DNA of 64,000 bases, from assembly GCA_009829735.1 (NCBI GenBank), contig CM020619.1, positions 27,430,063-27,494,062 on the forward strand. Direction: 5' to 3'. The position numbers and the translations under genes were made by a program. The notes beneath the pieces were generated by a model that ran no database searches, was not told the DNA's origin, and worked only from the letters and a program-made list of their open reading frames with translations. Positions 54,071 through 64,000 of this stretch are shown one piece after another; positions within the stretch are counted from its first letter, which is position 1, and every line of letters begins with the position of its first letter. The stretch comes from Pyropia yezoensis. Taxonomy: Eukaryota; Rhodophyta; Bangiophyceae; Bangiales; Bangiaceae.

Positions 54071-55134
54071 TGGCTGCCCGGCGCTCCCGCGACCAAGTGA
54101 CCTTCTCCCACGGGGCGACCAAGGTGCTGTTTCACCTGACCGTGTCTTGTTGGGTCCCCCTAGGTGTAGCTACAACGGGCTCCCGGACGGTGGTTGGCTT
54201 ATCATCCCGGGTGGTCTTCTCGCCCGGTCACACACTCAACACCCCACCTCACGTGTCACCTTCCCCCCCTCCCCCTCTCCCCATCCGGTACCCGCTAGGT
54301 CTGTGATGCCTTGCCTATCGAGAGCCTCGTCTCTTGCGACCTCCTTGGCGGTGCTTATTCTCCGTGTGTGGAGCCTGGGTCGCATCCTTGACAATACCCG
54401 GGTGATGATGGTCCCTGGTGTCAACCTCGATCTTGACGGCACCGACCTTGACCCGCACATACACTACCCCTTGTGGTCGACCATCCCGCTCATCCCCCGT
54501 GCTCGTCCCCTGAATGTTGATTCCACCTTGACCTTCCCGGGCGCATCCCGTTGAGCTTGGTCGTCCCGTTCGTCGACCGCGTAGACCTCTCTCTCCTGAA
54601 GCCTCGACCGGATGAGGAGAGGGGCGGGAATTGCATCGGGACTCCGGTTGAGGGGAGGGGGGGGACCAGGACCATCTGGACCAGGGGTTACCCATCAGGC
54701 AAGAGCACATAAGGAGGACAAGGATGGGGGAGGAGCAGGCGGTCAACCATGGAGGCACCGGGGAGCTGCAGCAAGGTGCGGACGGGTCGACCCGGGAACG
54801 TTAGTGACCGTCGCAGGCGAAGACACCGGTGTACGGGAAACCCCTTCCCGTCCCCCGTACCCGCTTCCATCTTTCCCGGTTCAACTCATGGATCACCCTC
54901 CTCTCCCCTCTCTCTCCCCGCTGGTACCGCTCCTGCTTATCTCTCGTATCCACCGGATCCGAGAGGACACGGCTCTTTGGAGAGGGGTGACCGTCGGGAA
55001 AGCACGAAGTGTCTAGGCGAACGCGCCCCGGGCGCACGGCGCAGCGTGCATCTCGATCTCCTGGAGCGCGAGCAGAGATGCTCTTGTACTACCTTGTTGG
55101 TCGGCGGGGACGCTCGGCCCTAGTGAGGGGGCAA
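54071..55134 (+). other. E2 3' internal region and polypurine tract
   Basis: No gene supported. The last 35 bases (GTTGGTCGGCGGGGACGC onward) match the end of the E1 internal region, and the purine run AGTGAGGGGGCAA (55,122-55,134) precedes the LTR. Minus-strand frames of up to 147 codons are not conserved with E1. Confidence 0.5.
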
Positions 55135-55792
55135 TGAGGCGATCAGGAACCCTTCTGGCAACCGGCTGGCACGCTTACGTGAGGCTCTGGGCTGCCCTGG
55201 ACGCGGGGTGACACACACGGTGTTCCCATTGGGCCATCCGTTGTGGGCGACTTGGAGGATTCGGCTATCCTGACCGTGCTGACGCCAGTTGTGCTTGTTT
55301 TGTGCTTGTTTCTTTCTGTATTTTCATTGCGCTCTTTCGCATCTTTTTCTCGTTTTTCCCACTCGGTTTTTGGGTGACTGATATTTGTGTGTGAGAGGAT
55401 TTCGTCCGCTGGGCGACCCGGGTTCGACTGGTGCGCCCGGGTGTACCAGCGCATTTCCGTGCAGGTTTGGGGAAGAGCGCTGGCGTTTGGCCCGGGGTTG
55501 GGCAGGTGTCTTGCAGGCACTTGGTCGGCTGGGGCGGTCTCTGAGAGCTTCTTGGTGGGCCCGGTGAGGGGCCATCAAGAGGGTTCATAAGGGAAGCCCC
55601 GGGGTCTCCCCGAGGCCGACTTGTAAAATCAACAGTGCTTCGGGTTCTCGCTCCCTCGGGCTTTTGTCCTGTTGCCTTTACCTCTAGTTGGGGTGGGCGA
55701 GCGAACCAGCGCGTATCCTAACCTGTTCCATCTGGGGGACGCTTCAGTTGCTTGGTGTGGTAGTACTCGTGGGGTAGGGCCATAACGCTACA
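55135..55792 (+). repeat. E2 3' LTR
   Basis: 658 bp, from TGAGGCGATCAGG (TGTGGCG in the 5' copy) to AACGCTACA. The first 100 bases are much altered relative to the 5' LTR; the remainder is close. Confidence 0.85.
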
Positions 55793-55982
55793 CTGGCCTC
55801 GCGACCCCTCAGGGGGGGCAGCGAGGCTCGCTTAGCTCCCCCAGTCTCTTCCCCTCTCTGCGTGGAGCCCTTTCCCTACGGAACACCTGTACGGTCCAGC
55901 GTCGCTGTGCCGCCCTGTCCACCCTGCCGCGGCCCCGCGCCGCCTTCGTGTGCCAGCACTCCCACGCGCGCGCTGTCTCTAG
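55793..55982. other. Short GC-rich spacer between E2 and E4
   Basis: 190 bp of GC-rich DNA without an ORF or repeat that I can name. It is probably original host sequence. Confidence 0.5.
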
Positions 55983-56553
55983 AGTAGCATCCCTGGCCCC
56001 GACTTGGCACCGACCCGGGACAGCAACCAGAGGGCACCGGGTGCCAGAAAATGCCCGCCGTGTGGTGATGGTTGGCGGCCGTGGCCCGTGCCCAGCACTG
56101 GGATGCGGTGGACTACGCTATCCACACGTGAGAGAGGGATTTCCGATGGGCTTTTGCATACTTGTGAGGGACTTGATCTGGGAGAATTTGAGTGTGAGAT
56201 TAGTGAGTGGGAATAGAATTAGTAGTGATAGTGGCCCCCGACCTGACGAGGTTAGACTTGGGTCGGGGCCACTCGGGGGTAGGGGGGGGCTACCTGGCCA
56301 ACGTGCCGAGGCTCCCCCAGATGCACGTTAAGAGGGACAGCGAGGCGCCCTTGGCCCGCGCCCTCAGGAAAAAGACAACTGCGCGTTTGCTTTCCTCTTC
56401 CCCGTGTGCACTACCGTGCGTATCTGTTTGCTCTGCGAGCAGGCACGTGAGGCAACAGGCATACCATTCTCGTAGTTCCCTTTTCTGTGTTACCTGTCCC
56501 TTTCCTCCGAGGGATATTGACACGTGTCTGAGAGGATCGAGTATTACACCACA
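55983..56553 (+). repeat. E4 5' LTR
   Basis: 571 bp, aligned with the E3 LTRs at about 95 percent by eye. A primer-binding site TGGTGGAGCAGCAGGGG follows at 56,558-56,574. Confidence 0.88.
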
Positions 56554-56762
56554 CATTTGGTGGAGCAGCAGGGGATTGGAGTGTTTGAGAAGAGACATTT
56601 AGGAGCAGCGGTTGGGTTGTTCCTGTCCTTTCTCTTTCTGTGGTTTGGGAATTATTTGCACCCGTTCACGGGAATCCCATTCCTGGCTCTCCAACCCCTC
56701 TCTTGTGGTCTTGCGATCTTTGGACACGCAGGCAACTGGACTCTGGCTGTCAAGAGACCAAC

Positions 56763-58522
56763 ATGGCTACCCTCCCTGGCACGACGGTGCCCGAAGGGGT
56801 AGACCCCGCGTCCCTTGACGCATCCCTGGTCACCGCGGGGGACGGTGCCCAACCCGGCGTTTTCCCTGCGGGTGAAGCAGACCTGGGTGTGACATCCGGT
56901 AGCGGACTGGAGTCTACTGGCGGCCAAGTACCACCTGCTCCCGTTCCTCCGGCTGTTCCTCCTGTGGGAGCCACCCAAGGGTCAACGGCGTTTGAGTCCG
57001 CTCGCAGCAGACGTCTCCCTCCTGTCGGTTCTACTCCTCAACCTCCAGGGATAGCTCCTGGTGTGTTTACTCCTGGACCCACACACGGCAGCTGGGTGTA
57101 CACACCTCTTCCTGTGGGCACTAGCAGTGCCAGAGGCACCGCTGTAGCTGGTTCTACGGGTCTCCCTGAGACCTCGACTCCGGGGACTGGCCAAGCTTTT
57201 CCTCCCCTTGCATCCTATTGGGCGGGGAGCTCCAAGACCGGTAACCGGAGCAGCCGGAGGCGTCGACGTCATCGTCGTCGCTCTAGCACCAGCGAGACTA
57301 GTTCCTCCAGCTCTGAGAAGGGATATGACGGGGAAGCATCTCCTGGCCCCACTCGGCGCAGGCTAGTCGAGTTTGACTTCCCTGCTCACCAAGTGGGAGA
57401 CGCCACCCTGAACAAGGTCACGTATTGGGGTAACTACCGGCTGGAGAACCAAGACCAAGGTTACACTCGGAAGATAGCCAAGAAGATGGCATCCCTGAAC
57501 CGGCGAATGCAGCCGAGCTTCGGGGGACATCCTAAGTTTTCCGGGAAGAGACCGGCGCTTATCTTTGCCTTCCTGCGCCGGTTTGTCAAGGCATGTAACG
57601 ACAACGATGTGTCCAAGGGCAGGGCTCTCTACCTCCTGGTTAATTTCATGACCGGAGAAGCGGAACAGCGGTTCGCACAGGTTCTACCAGACTCTGCCGG
57701 ACACATTGTCGGGCGTACCGTTGCGAGCTATCCGGCAGCGGTCAACTGGCTCCTGTCCAACTACGCTGACGCAGTCTCTCTGCGCAAGGCAGTCGGCAGG
57801 TTGAACCGGGCAACCATGGAGCGACAAGAGACTCCAGAGGCCTTCGCCCGTCGTGTCCGGGAGATGAGCGATGCTTGTGGCAACGTTTACCCTGAAGACA
57901 GGCTCAAGATGATCTTTTCGGAAGGGCTTCCTGAATACCTTCAAGTAGACGCTGAGACTACAACCAGGAACACCAAGAACATACCTTCCAGCAGTTGATG
58001 GCCTACACCGAGGGCAAGTATCGGCAATCCAAGGCACTCCAGGCTCCCATGGTATCAACTCCCAAGCCGTTGTCGCGAGTTCGTCCTGGACCCGACAAGT
58101 ATAAGGGAGGTGATAGCCCTGTGCCGGTACTCGCAGTTGGCGAGGCCTCACCCGTGGGGTCAGGGGACAAGTGGGGCGGCTTCGTTTCTAAGGAGCAACC
58201 TTCCCTGGTCGCCCCCAAGCAGGTCAAGAACCAGCGGTTCCGGTCTTGTTGGCTGTGCCAGAAGGAGGACCACACGTCCTACCAGTGCCCGACCGTTCCC
58301 AAGGATCTCCAGGAGAAACTCAAGCGTCAAGGACTGGTGTTTGCAAAGGCAGTCAACTGGGCTGACCGGCGAGCACCCTCCAAGATGGAAAAGGCACAGG
58401 TTCACGCAGTCCGGGTGGCAACCTCGCAGAGCATCACGGAGGCTCTAGCAAGGGAAGCTCCTACGGACTTTGACCTGGAGACCGAAACCTCTAAGGACTC
58501 CTCGGACCCGGGAAACGAGTAG
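56763..58522 (+). pseudogene. gag: E4 gag with one frameshift
   Basis: It starts at ATG 56763-56765 like E3 gag and follows it closely. One base is lost at about 57,953-57,958 (GAGACTACAACC where E3 has GAGAACTACAACC), which leads to a stop at 57,998. The rest, with the CCHC knuckle CWLCQKEDHTSYQC, continues in the next frame to TAG at 58520-58522. The slippery heptamer GGGAAAC (58510-58516) is unchanged. Confidence 0.85.
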
Positions 58523-58603
58523 GGCAGGCGCTCTCCCCAAGTGTCTTCCCGAATCTCCGACGGCAGGGTACTTCTACCCGTTCTCCCCTTGCGTGCCGGG
58601 AGA
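58510..58603 (+). promoter_or_regulatory. Putative -1 ribosomal frameshift site, E4 gag/pol
   Basis: GGGAAAC at 58510-58516, the same two-codon distance to the gag stop, and the same downstream GGCAGGCGCTCTCCCC and GCGTGCCGGGAGA segments as in E3. Confidence 0.55.
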
Positions 58604-61600
58604 AAGGACGGCAGTTACCTGCTCAACTGGTAGCCGCCTGGACACCCTGTTTGTTCAAGGGGACCTTGCATTTCCTGCGTAAGAATCACCTCAAGATTAA
58701 TGCTCGTATGCGTGTGGGGGATAGCCTCCCCCAAGCGGGTACTCCGGTGGTTGACACGGGAGCCGGACCAAGCGTCATCACTGAGAACCTGTTACCTCCG
58801 GGCTGGCGTCGACATCTGAAGGCCTTAGACGTACCTCCGAGACAAGAGCAGGCTAGCAGCGTGACCCCGAAGCCCGATCAAGTACCATCCGGGATGCCGA
58901 AGGTCAACCAAGAAAATGTCCCTCCCGACTTGAAGGAGGCCCTGGAAAAGCTTCTCCAGGAATATCGGCACCTGTGGTCTTGAGAGCTGGGCAAGATGGA
59001 CGCCACTCTACACCGGATTCAACTCAAGCCAGATGCCAAGCCAGTGCACCTGCAACCATACCGGGCTGGACCTCATCGCCGGGATGAGATTGAGAAGCAG
59101 GTTAACAAGATGCTCAAGATGGATGTTATCGAGCCGTCTGATGGCGAGTGGGCCTTCCCGGTGGTAGTCGTCCCAAAACCTGGCGGTCACTTCCGTTTCT
59201 GCGTTGACTACAGGCGCCTGAACGAGATGACAGTCAAAGATGTATGCCCGATACCCCGGACGGATGATTGCATCGACTTTATTGGTGATGCCACCCTCTT
59301 CTCAATGCTGGATTGCAATGCCGGTTACTGGCAGATCCCTCTGGCTGACGAGGACAAGGACAAGACTACCTTCACGTGCCACCTGGGACTATTCCGATGC
59401 AAGCGTCTTTCATTTGGTCTCACCAATGCTCTGGCAACCTTCCAGAGAGCCATCGACATCATCCTATCGGGGCTAAGGTGGAGAACATGTTTGGTCTACC
59501 TGGACCATATTATCGTTTTCTCCAAGACCCCGGCGGAGCACCTGGAGCACCTTCGAGAGGTCCTGGCTCTCCTCTCCAAGGCTGGAGTCACCCTGAAGGC
59601 CGAGAAATGCCTCCTGTTTGAGACTGAGGTGGAGTACCTGGGGCAAGTACTGAGTCCGGGGGAGCTCCGAGTCAATGAGAAGAACATCAAGGCCCTCCGG
59701 CAGGCACGGCAACCTAAGACCCAGACGGAACTCAAGAGCTTCCTGGGTATGTGCAACGTCTACCACCGGTTCGTACGGGACTATGATCTGATTGCCCGGC
59801 CATTGACCAAGCTCACCAGCAAGAAGCTTCCCGCACAACTCCCGGTGTTCGACGAGAAGCAGACCGCGGCCTTCGAAGAGCTCAAGAAGCGCCTGACCAC
59901 CACTCCAGTACTGGCGTTACCTAAGCGGGAGGGCCAGTTTGTCCTGGAGACTGATTCCTGTGGCGTTCAGGTTGGGTGTTCTCTACTCCAGCAGCAACCT
60001 GATGGGCACTTCCTCCCGATAGGCTACTACAGTCGCGTCTTGACTCCAGCTGAGAAGAACTATTCCACGACCGAGCGCGAGTGCTTGGCAGTCGTCTGGG
60101 CTTGCTTCCTGTTACGGCCATATCTTGAAGGACAAGAGTTCCTCATCCGGACGGACCACGCCAGCCTAAGGTGGCTGCTATGCATGGACAGCAGTCAAGG
60201 ATGGGTCGCCCGGTGGCGCCTACGCCTTTCGGAGTTCAAGTACAAGGTGTGCACCAGAGCAGGGAGGGAGCACCACTGCGCCGACACCATGTCCCGGCTG
60301 GAGACTCCTGCAGCCGATACCGGTCCTATCCCGGAGGAAATACCTTGCTTCATCCTCCCGAATGTCGGACGTGGCTGGCACGCTCCCCTGTATGAGACAC
60401 CTGAAGCTCATCAACCGGTGACCATTCACCGGATGCTGGAGGCACAACTGACGGATCCTCAATGCTTGGAGCTTCGCCACCAAATGGACCTGAACCGGAA
60501 CAGTCGTTTCTCCGAGTCTACGGACGGACTCCTAGTACGGGTGTCACCCTTCGATGGGGCCACTCAAGTCTAGGTACCCCGGAGTCTACGAGCTGACATC
60601 CTACGCCTTGAGCACTCGTCTCCCCAGGCCGGACATCCTGGTATCAATCGGATGTATGCTTCAATGCGACGACATTACTACTGGGAGACCATGGCCAGTG
60701 ACGTCCATTAGCACCTGGAGGCTTGTGTCTCTTGTGCAAGGAACCGGTTGTCCCAGAGAAAGAAGACTTCTAAGCTACGCCTATTCCCTGCGGCGGAGCC
60801 CTTCGCAAGCTTAAGCATGGACATCCTGGGGCCCCTACCTGAAACATCCAGTGGCAACATATACCTGCTCATCATTTGCGACCGGTTCTCCAAGTTCACT
60901 CGAGCGATCCCGCTGAGGACCATTACGGCTCTGGATGTCACGTCAGCCTTCTGCGAGTACTGGATAGCTGCCTACGGCCCTCCAGACCCCCTCTTGACGG
61001 ACAATGGCCCCCAGTTTGCATCCCTGTTCTTCCAAGGAGTCTGTGACCTGATGGGTATCAAAAACTTGTTCACCACGACATACCACCCGCAAACGAACGG
61101 CCAGGTGGAACGATTCAATCGGACTCTGGTGGACATGCTACGGCACTACGTGGAGGAGCACCAAGAAGACTGGGACGAGCTCCTGGCTGTCCTCACGCTA
61201 GCCTACAACTCCCGAGTTCACCGGACAACGGGGGTCGCTCCACTCGACTTTGTCACCTCAAGGCGGCTGACCTACTTCTCCCTGGAAAGAATACCAGACG
61301 GTCTCCAGCCTGCACTGAAGTCAGGTCCCAAGGCCAAGGATGAGTTCCTGGAACAACTGAAGCTCCTGCTCCCCAGAGTCAAGGAGTCAATCTCAAAGAC
61401 CCAGGAACGATGCAAGTGGGACTATGACAAGGAAGTCCGGGAAAAGAACAAGGAACTGGGTGGTGGCGACTGGGTTTTTGTGGACAACCATAGCAAGACC
61501 CGGGGGAAGCTGGACTCTAAGACGGATGGACCTTATGAGATCCTGAATACGGATGGCTGGACCTTTCTTCAAGACGTGGATGGTTCCTCACACCGGGTGA

Positions 61601-61988
61601 GCAGCGACCATGTCACCCGAGCGCCTCCGCCAAGCAAACGGGACTTGACCCGGCGCAAGCGGGCCGCAGTACCCTGGTTATCCCAAGTAGAAGGCCGGGA
61701 ATATGTCTACGTCAAGTTTGTCGACCATGCATGGAGAGACGGGCGCTTGTACCTGCGAGTACGCTGGTACGGTTTTAACCCGGCAGATAATTCCTGGGAA
61801 CCCTCAAACCGATTACTCATTGCGGAGTCTGCGCCTACACGCGACGGAACGGGATTGAGGGTACTCCGGTGGCCAGAGCCGGCAAGATCCTGGAATCGGA
61901 CTCGGAGGATGACCAGGAGGAAGGGGTTGATCAAGACCCACGGGACGAGCCGAGCTCACCCGCAACGGATGCGGAACAAGAGGATTGA
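58516..61988 (+). pseudogene. pol: E4 pol, broken
   Basis: It follows E3 pol with these lesions: an in-frame deletion of about 620 bp after GPGWRRH-equivalent codons at about 58,815, removing most of protease after the DTGAG motif; TGA at 58981-58983; YLDH in place of YLDD (59497-59508), losing one metal-binding Asp of RT; TAG at 60571-60573; TAG at about 60709-60711 in the integrase zinc region; and a one-base deletion at about 61,825 in the chromodomain (GCGGAGTC where E3 has GCGGACGTC). The integrase DDE residues remain. The original stop would be TGA at 61986-61988. Confidence 0.85.
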
Positions 61989-62106
61989 GAAGAAGGGAAC
62001 GGGTGAATCAGGGAAAACACGCAATGCAAGCATGGAACTATCAAGAAAAACAAGCACCCGCTCGAGCAACCCTTCTCTCCGCCTCTTCCCTCCTTGCCTC
62101 CAAGTA

Positions 62107-64000
62107 CTACTCCCGGCGCGGACGCTGCGCCGCGGGAGCGTCCTCCAGCGCTGCCTCCGCGGCACGACGGGACCCGGCGGAAGGCGGGATGACGTAGTGC
62201 GGTGGGCGAGGCGCTTCCAGGTATGACGCCATCGGAGTAGTACCGGTAGTTGCCGGGCGCTCCCGCTCATCCAGATATGCCTGTCGGCCCCCCTGGAAGC
62301 CAGTGAAGGTCTCTGACCACTGCTGAGCCAAGCCATGCCGCGTCAAAGTCGCCAGAAGTTCGCCAACCACCGGGCTGTCCGACATCTGGCCGCTGTCCGC
62401 GCAAGCAAAAGCCCAGTCAACCACGTTGTTCAAGACGCTGGCGTAAGTGCCCAGCACCAGAGAGGACCCGGCGCCTTCGACTTGCACCGGAAGACGACCC
62501 AACTGGTCTTCAATCATGCCAACGTCATACTGGTCGCACGTCGGGCCACCTTGGTTCAGGTACCAGTCAGGCACCCGGAAGCGGGTAAGGCGCAGAGTCG
62601 GCGCCGGAATCTCGAACCGCCCCGAGGATTCCACTACTGTACGGTCCACAATAGCCCCAGAAACCGGAGTCCCCAACTCGAGAGGAGGCACAGGGCCGCC
62701 GACAGTTGAAGAAGGCGCCCGAGGCAGGACGGCCGGAGTAGTCGGCGACCGAACGGCCACGCCAAGACTCGCTGCAGACAAGCGCGGAGCCGGAGGAGCT
62801 TGAAGCACCGGCTCAGCCGGAGAAGGGCGCAAACGTGCCGGCGACGGTTCAGGCAAGGCCACCGGGGCGACAGGTACAACAGAAGAAAGCGGGGCCGCCG
62901 CAGACGCCCGACCGACCGCCGCGGCCCATCCCGACTCTTGTACCGGCTGCCCAGTTGGCAGGAGATCAAGAGCAACCGGAGCAGGAAAGCTGCCTAGCTG
63001 CGGCCGCGCCGGAAGCGGCGGCGCCATCTGCACCTTAGCCGGAAAAGACTGGTAGACCACCTGCACCCAACCTGAGCCATCCCGGCGCGGGCTGTTCAGC
63101 TCGGCGATCGCGTTCAAGAAGCTCCGGTCATGCACCGGCAGCCGACGCCGGAAGTCAATCATCGCCATGAAGAGCTCCTTGTACTCCTCGTCCTGGCTGC
63201 ACGGGAAGTCGACGGTCAACTTGTCGACGATCCAGACCATCAGGAGGTCGGGGAGGAACCAAAGCCGGTTGGACACCAAGACCTCGTGGAGCCAATGGTT
63301 GGCCGCCAAGACCGTCATCTCGGAGGTGTACATCATGCACGGGATCGAGTGGAAGAAGCCCTTGATCGGCGCCTGGGTCAAGGCATCCAGGAAGTACCAG
63401 GTGAAAGGGATGCTGGATGGAGCAAGCCCGACCGGGATCTCGACTTCCTGCTGCTGCGGGATGACCTTGGGGTAGTACGCCGCCCGGTTGGCCTTGTCCA
63501 GCTTCAAGAACTCTTGATGGTTGCAGCTCACGATGAAATCACTCTGACGCCCGCGTCGCTCGCCCTGCTCCCGCGCCGGCGACAACTTGAAATACTTCCG
63601 GGTCAGGAAGGGCGGCTCCAGAGCGACCATGCTCGGACGGGGATCACAGTTCAAGCTCCCCGACCACTTGAGCGCCTCGTCCCAGACCTTGAGCGCCCGG
63701 TGGAAGTACCCTACCTCCTCTGGCCACCGGAGAACGGACGCAGACACACGACGCTCGGTCAAGGGTAGATCCAGGACCAGCGCGAAGGGGAGATCCTCCA
63801 GGCGAGCAACCCAAGAGGAACCCGAAAAGCTCTGGGAGCGGTCTTGTGCCAGGCGCATCTGGTCCGCTGCATGGAGACGAGTCTTGTCCATCGCCGTCAA
63901 GACTCCACTCTGGACTTCCTTGCGCCAGATGGCCAGGCAATCCTGCTGGCACTGGGCCGCGCTGGCGTTGCCAACCACCGTGAAGTAGCGCCGGCCCGCC
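62107..64000 (-). CDS. Opposite-strand gene of E4, 5' end beyond the window
   Basis: Homologue of the 705-residue frame at 50,695-52,812. It is open from the window edge to TAG-equivalent position 62,107, at least 631 codons. Over the 622 codons that I compared there are about 80 amino-acid differences and no indel. Blocks kept best are WVARLEDLPFALVLDLPLTE, the NRAAYYPKVIPQQQEVEIP segment, NRLWFLPDLLMVWIVDKLT and VPDWYLNQGGPTCDQYD; the Pro/Ala linker varies most. No stop or shift is seen although gag and pol of this element are broken. Its function is unknown. The true start should correspond to the Met at 52,812 in E3, about 80 residues further on. Confidence 0.7.
   Translation of the reverse strand, partial: AGRRYFTVVGNASAAQCQQDCLAIWRKEVQSGVLTAMDKTRLHAADQMRLAQDRSQSFSGSSWVARLEDLPFALVLDLPLTERRVSASVLRWPEEVGYFHRALKVWDEALKWSGSLNCDPRPSMVALEPPFLTRKYFKLSPAREQGERRGRQSDFIVSCNHQEFLKLDKANRAAYYPKVIPQQQEVEIPVGLAPSSIPFTWYFLDALTQAPIKGFFHSIPCMMYTSEMTVLAANHWLHEVLVSNRLWFLPDLLMVWIVDKLTVDFPCSQDEEYKELFMAMIDFRRRLPVHDRSFLNAIAELNSPRRDGSGWVQVVYQSFPAKVQMAPPLPARPQLGSFPAPVALDLLPTGQPVQESGWAAAVGRASAAAPLSSVVPVAPVALPEPSPARLRPSPAEPVLQAPPAPRLSAASLGVAVRSPTTPAVLPRAPSSTVGGPVPPLELGTPVSGAIVDRTVVESSGRFEIPAPTLRLTRFRVPDWYLNQGGPTCDQYDVGMIEDQLGRLPVQVEGAGSSLVLGTYASVLNNVVDWAFACADSGQMSDSPVVGELLATLTRHGLAQQWSETFTGFQGGRQAYLDERERPATTGTTPMASYLEAPRPPHYVIPPSAGSRRAAEAALEDAPAAQRPRRE

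Larger units (their letters stand above)
36363..55792 (+). mobile_element. LTR retrotransposon E2, decayed and interrupted by E3
   Basis: An outer element of about 9.8 kb once E3 is removed. The left LTR is at 36,363-37,020 and the right LTR at 55,135-55,792. Flanking target sites are CAGGC (left) and CTGGC (55793-55797), a 5-bp duplication with one change. The LTRs differ mainly in the first 100 bases and at scattered sites later, so it is older than E1. Gag and pol carry several stops and shifts. E3 entered the chromodomain codons at 43,918. Gene order and motifs match E1, its nearest relative here. Confidence 0.85.
55983..64000 (+). mobile_element. LTR retrotransposon E4, decayed, cut by the window edge
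   Basis: Same family as E3 along its whole visible length. The 5' LTR is at 55,983-56,553 with its first bases altered (AGTAGC for TGTAGC). Gag has a frameshift, pol has a large deletion, three stops and a frameshift, yet the opposite-strand gene is open to the window edge. The 3' LTR and target duplication lie outside, so the right end is unknown. Confidence 0.88.

Overview
The window looks like a nuclear contig of a very GC-rich, intron-poor eukaryote. Host proteins are swollen with Ala, Gly and Pro homopolymers, the spacers carry long poly-G/poly-C tracts, and the mobile DNA is Ty3/gypsy chromovirus and pogo-like elements. A bangiophyte red alga (Porphyra/Pyropia type) is my best guess, inferred from composition and gene content only.

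Bases 1-21,130 are mostly host DNA. In order: a SpoU/TrmH-type RNA 2'-O-methyltransferase (+); an FkbM-family methyltransferase with a membrane anchor (-); a low-complexity protein of unknown function (-); a pogo/CENP-B-like DNA transposon (11,701-14,439) with a broken transposase; a secreted protein with an Ig-like segment and two PAN/apple-like repeats (-); and a probable two-exon DUF3598-like gene (-). A deleted relative of the pogo element lies at 21,905-23,162, and a cluster of short repeats runs from about 21.8 to 25.6 kb.

From about 25.66 kb to the right edge the window is almost entirely LTR retrotransposons, in two nested stacks plus one further copy. E1 (25,684-34,699) sits inside the gag of an older fragment in reverse orientation (E2R, ending at 35,830), with 5-bp target duplication CCACC. 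E3 (43,919-53,569) sits inside the chromodomain of an older, decayed element E2 (36,363-55,792), with duplication GAGCC. E4 (55,983 to beyond the window) is a decayed relative of E3. E3 looks complete: its two 573-bp LTRs differ at about one base, and gag and pol are open.

The four gag-pol junctions share the layout of a programmed -1 frameshift site: heptamer GGGAAAC or GGGAAAA just before the gag stop, an open pol in the -1 frame, and a possible stem starting about 7-8 bases later.

The most unusual item is a long open reading frame on the opposite strand, between the end of pol and the 3' LTR, in E3 (705 codons) and E4 (at least 631 codons, cut by the window edge). It does not overlap a sense gene, it aligns between the two copies without indels, and it stays open in E4 although gag and pol there are broken. 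I do not recognise the protein.
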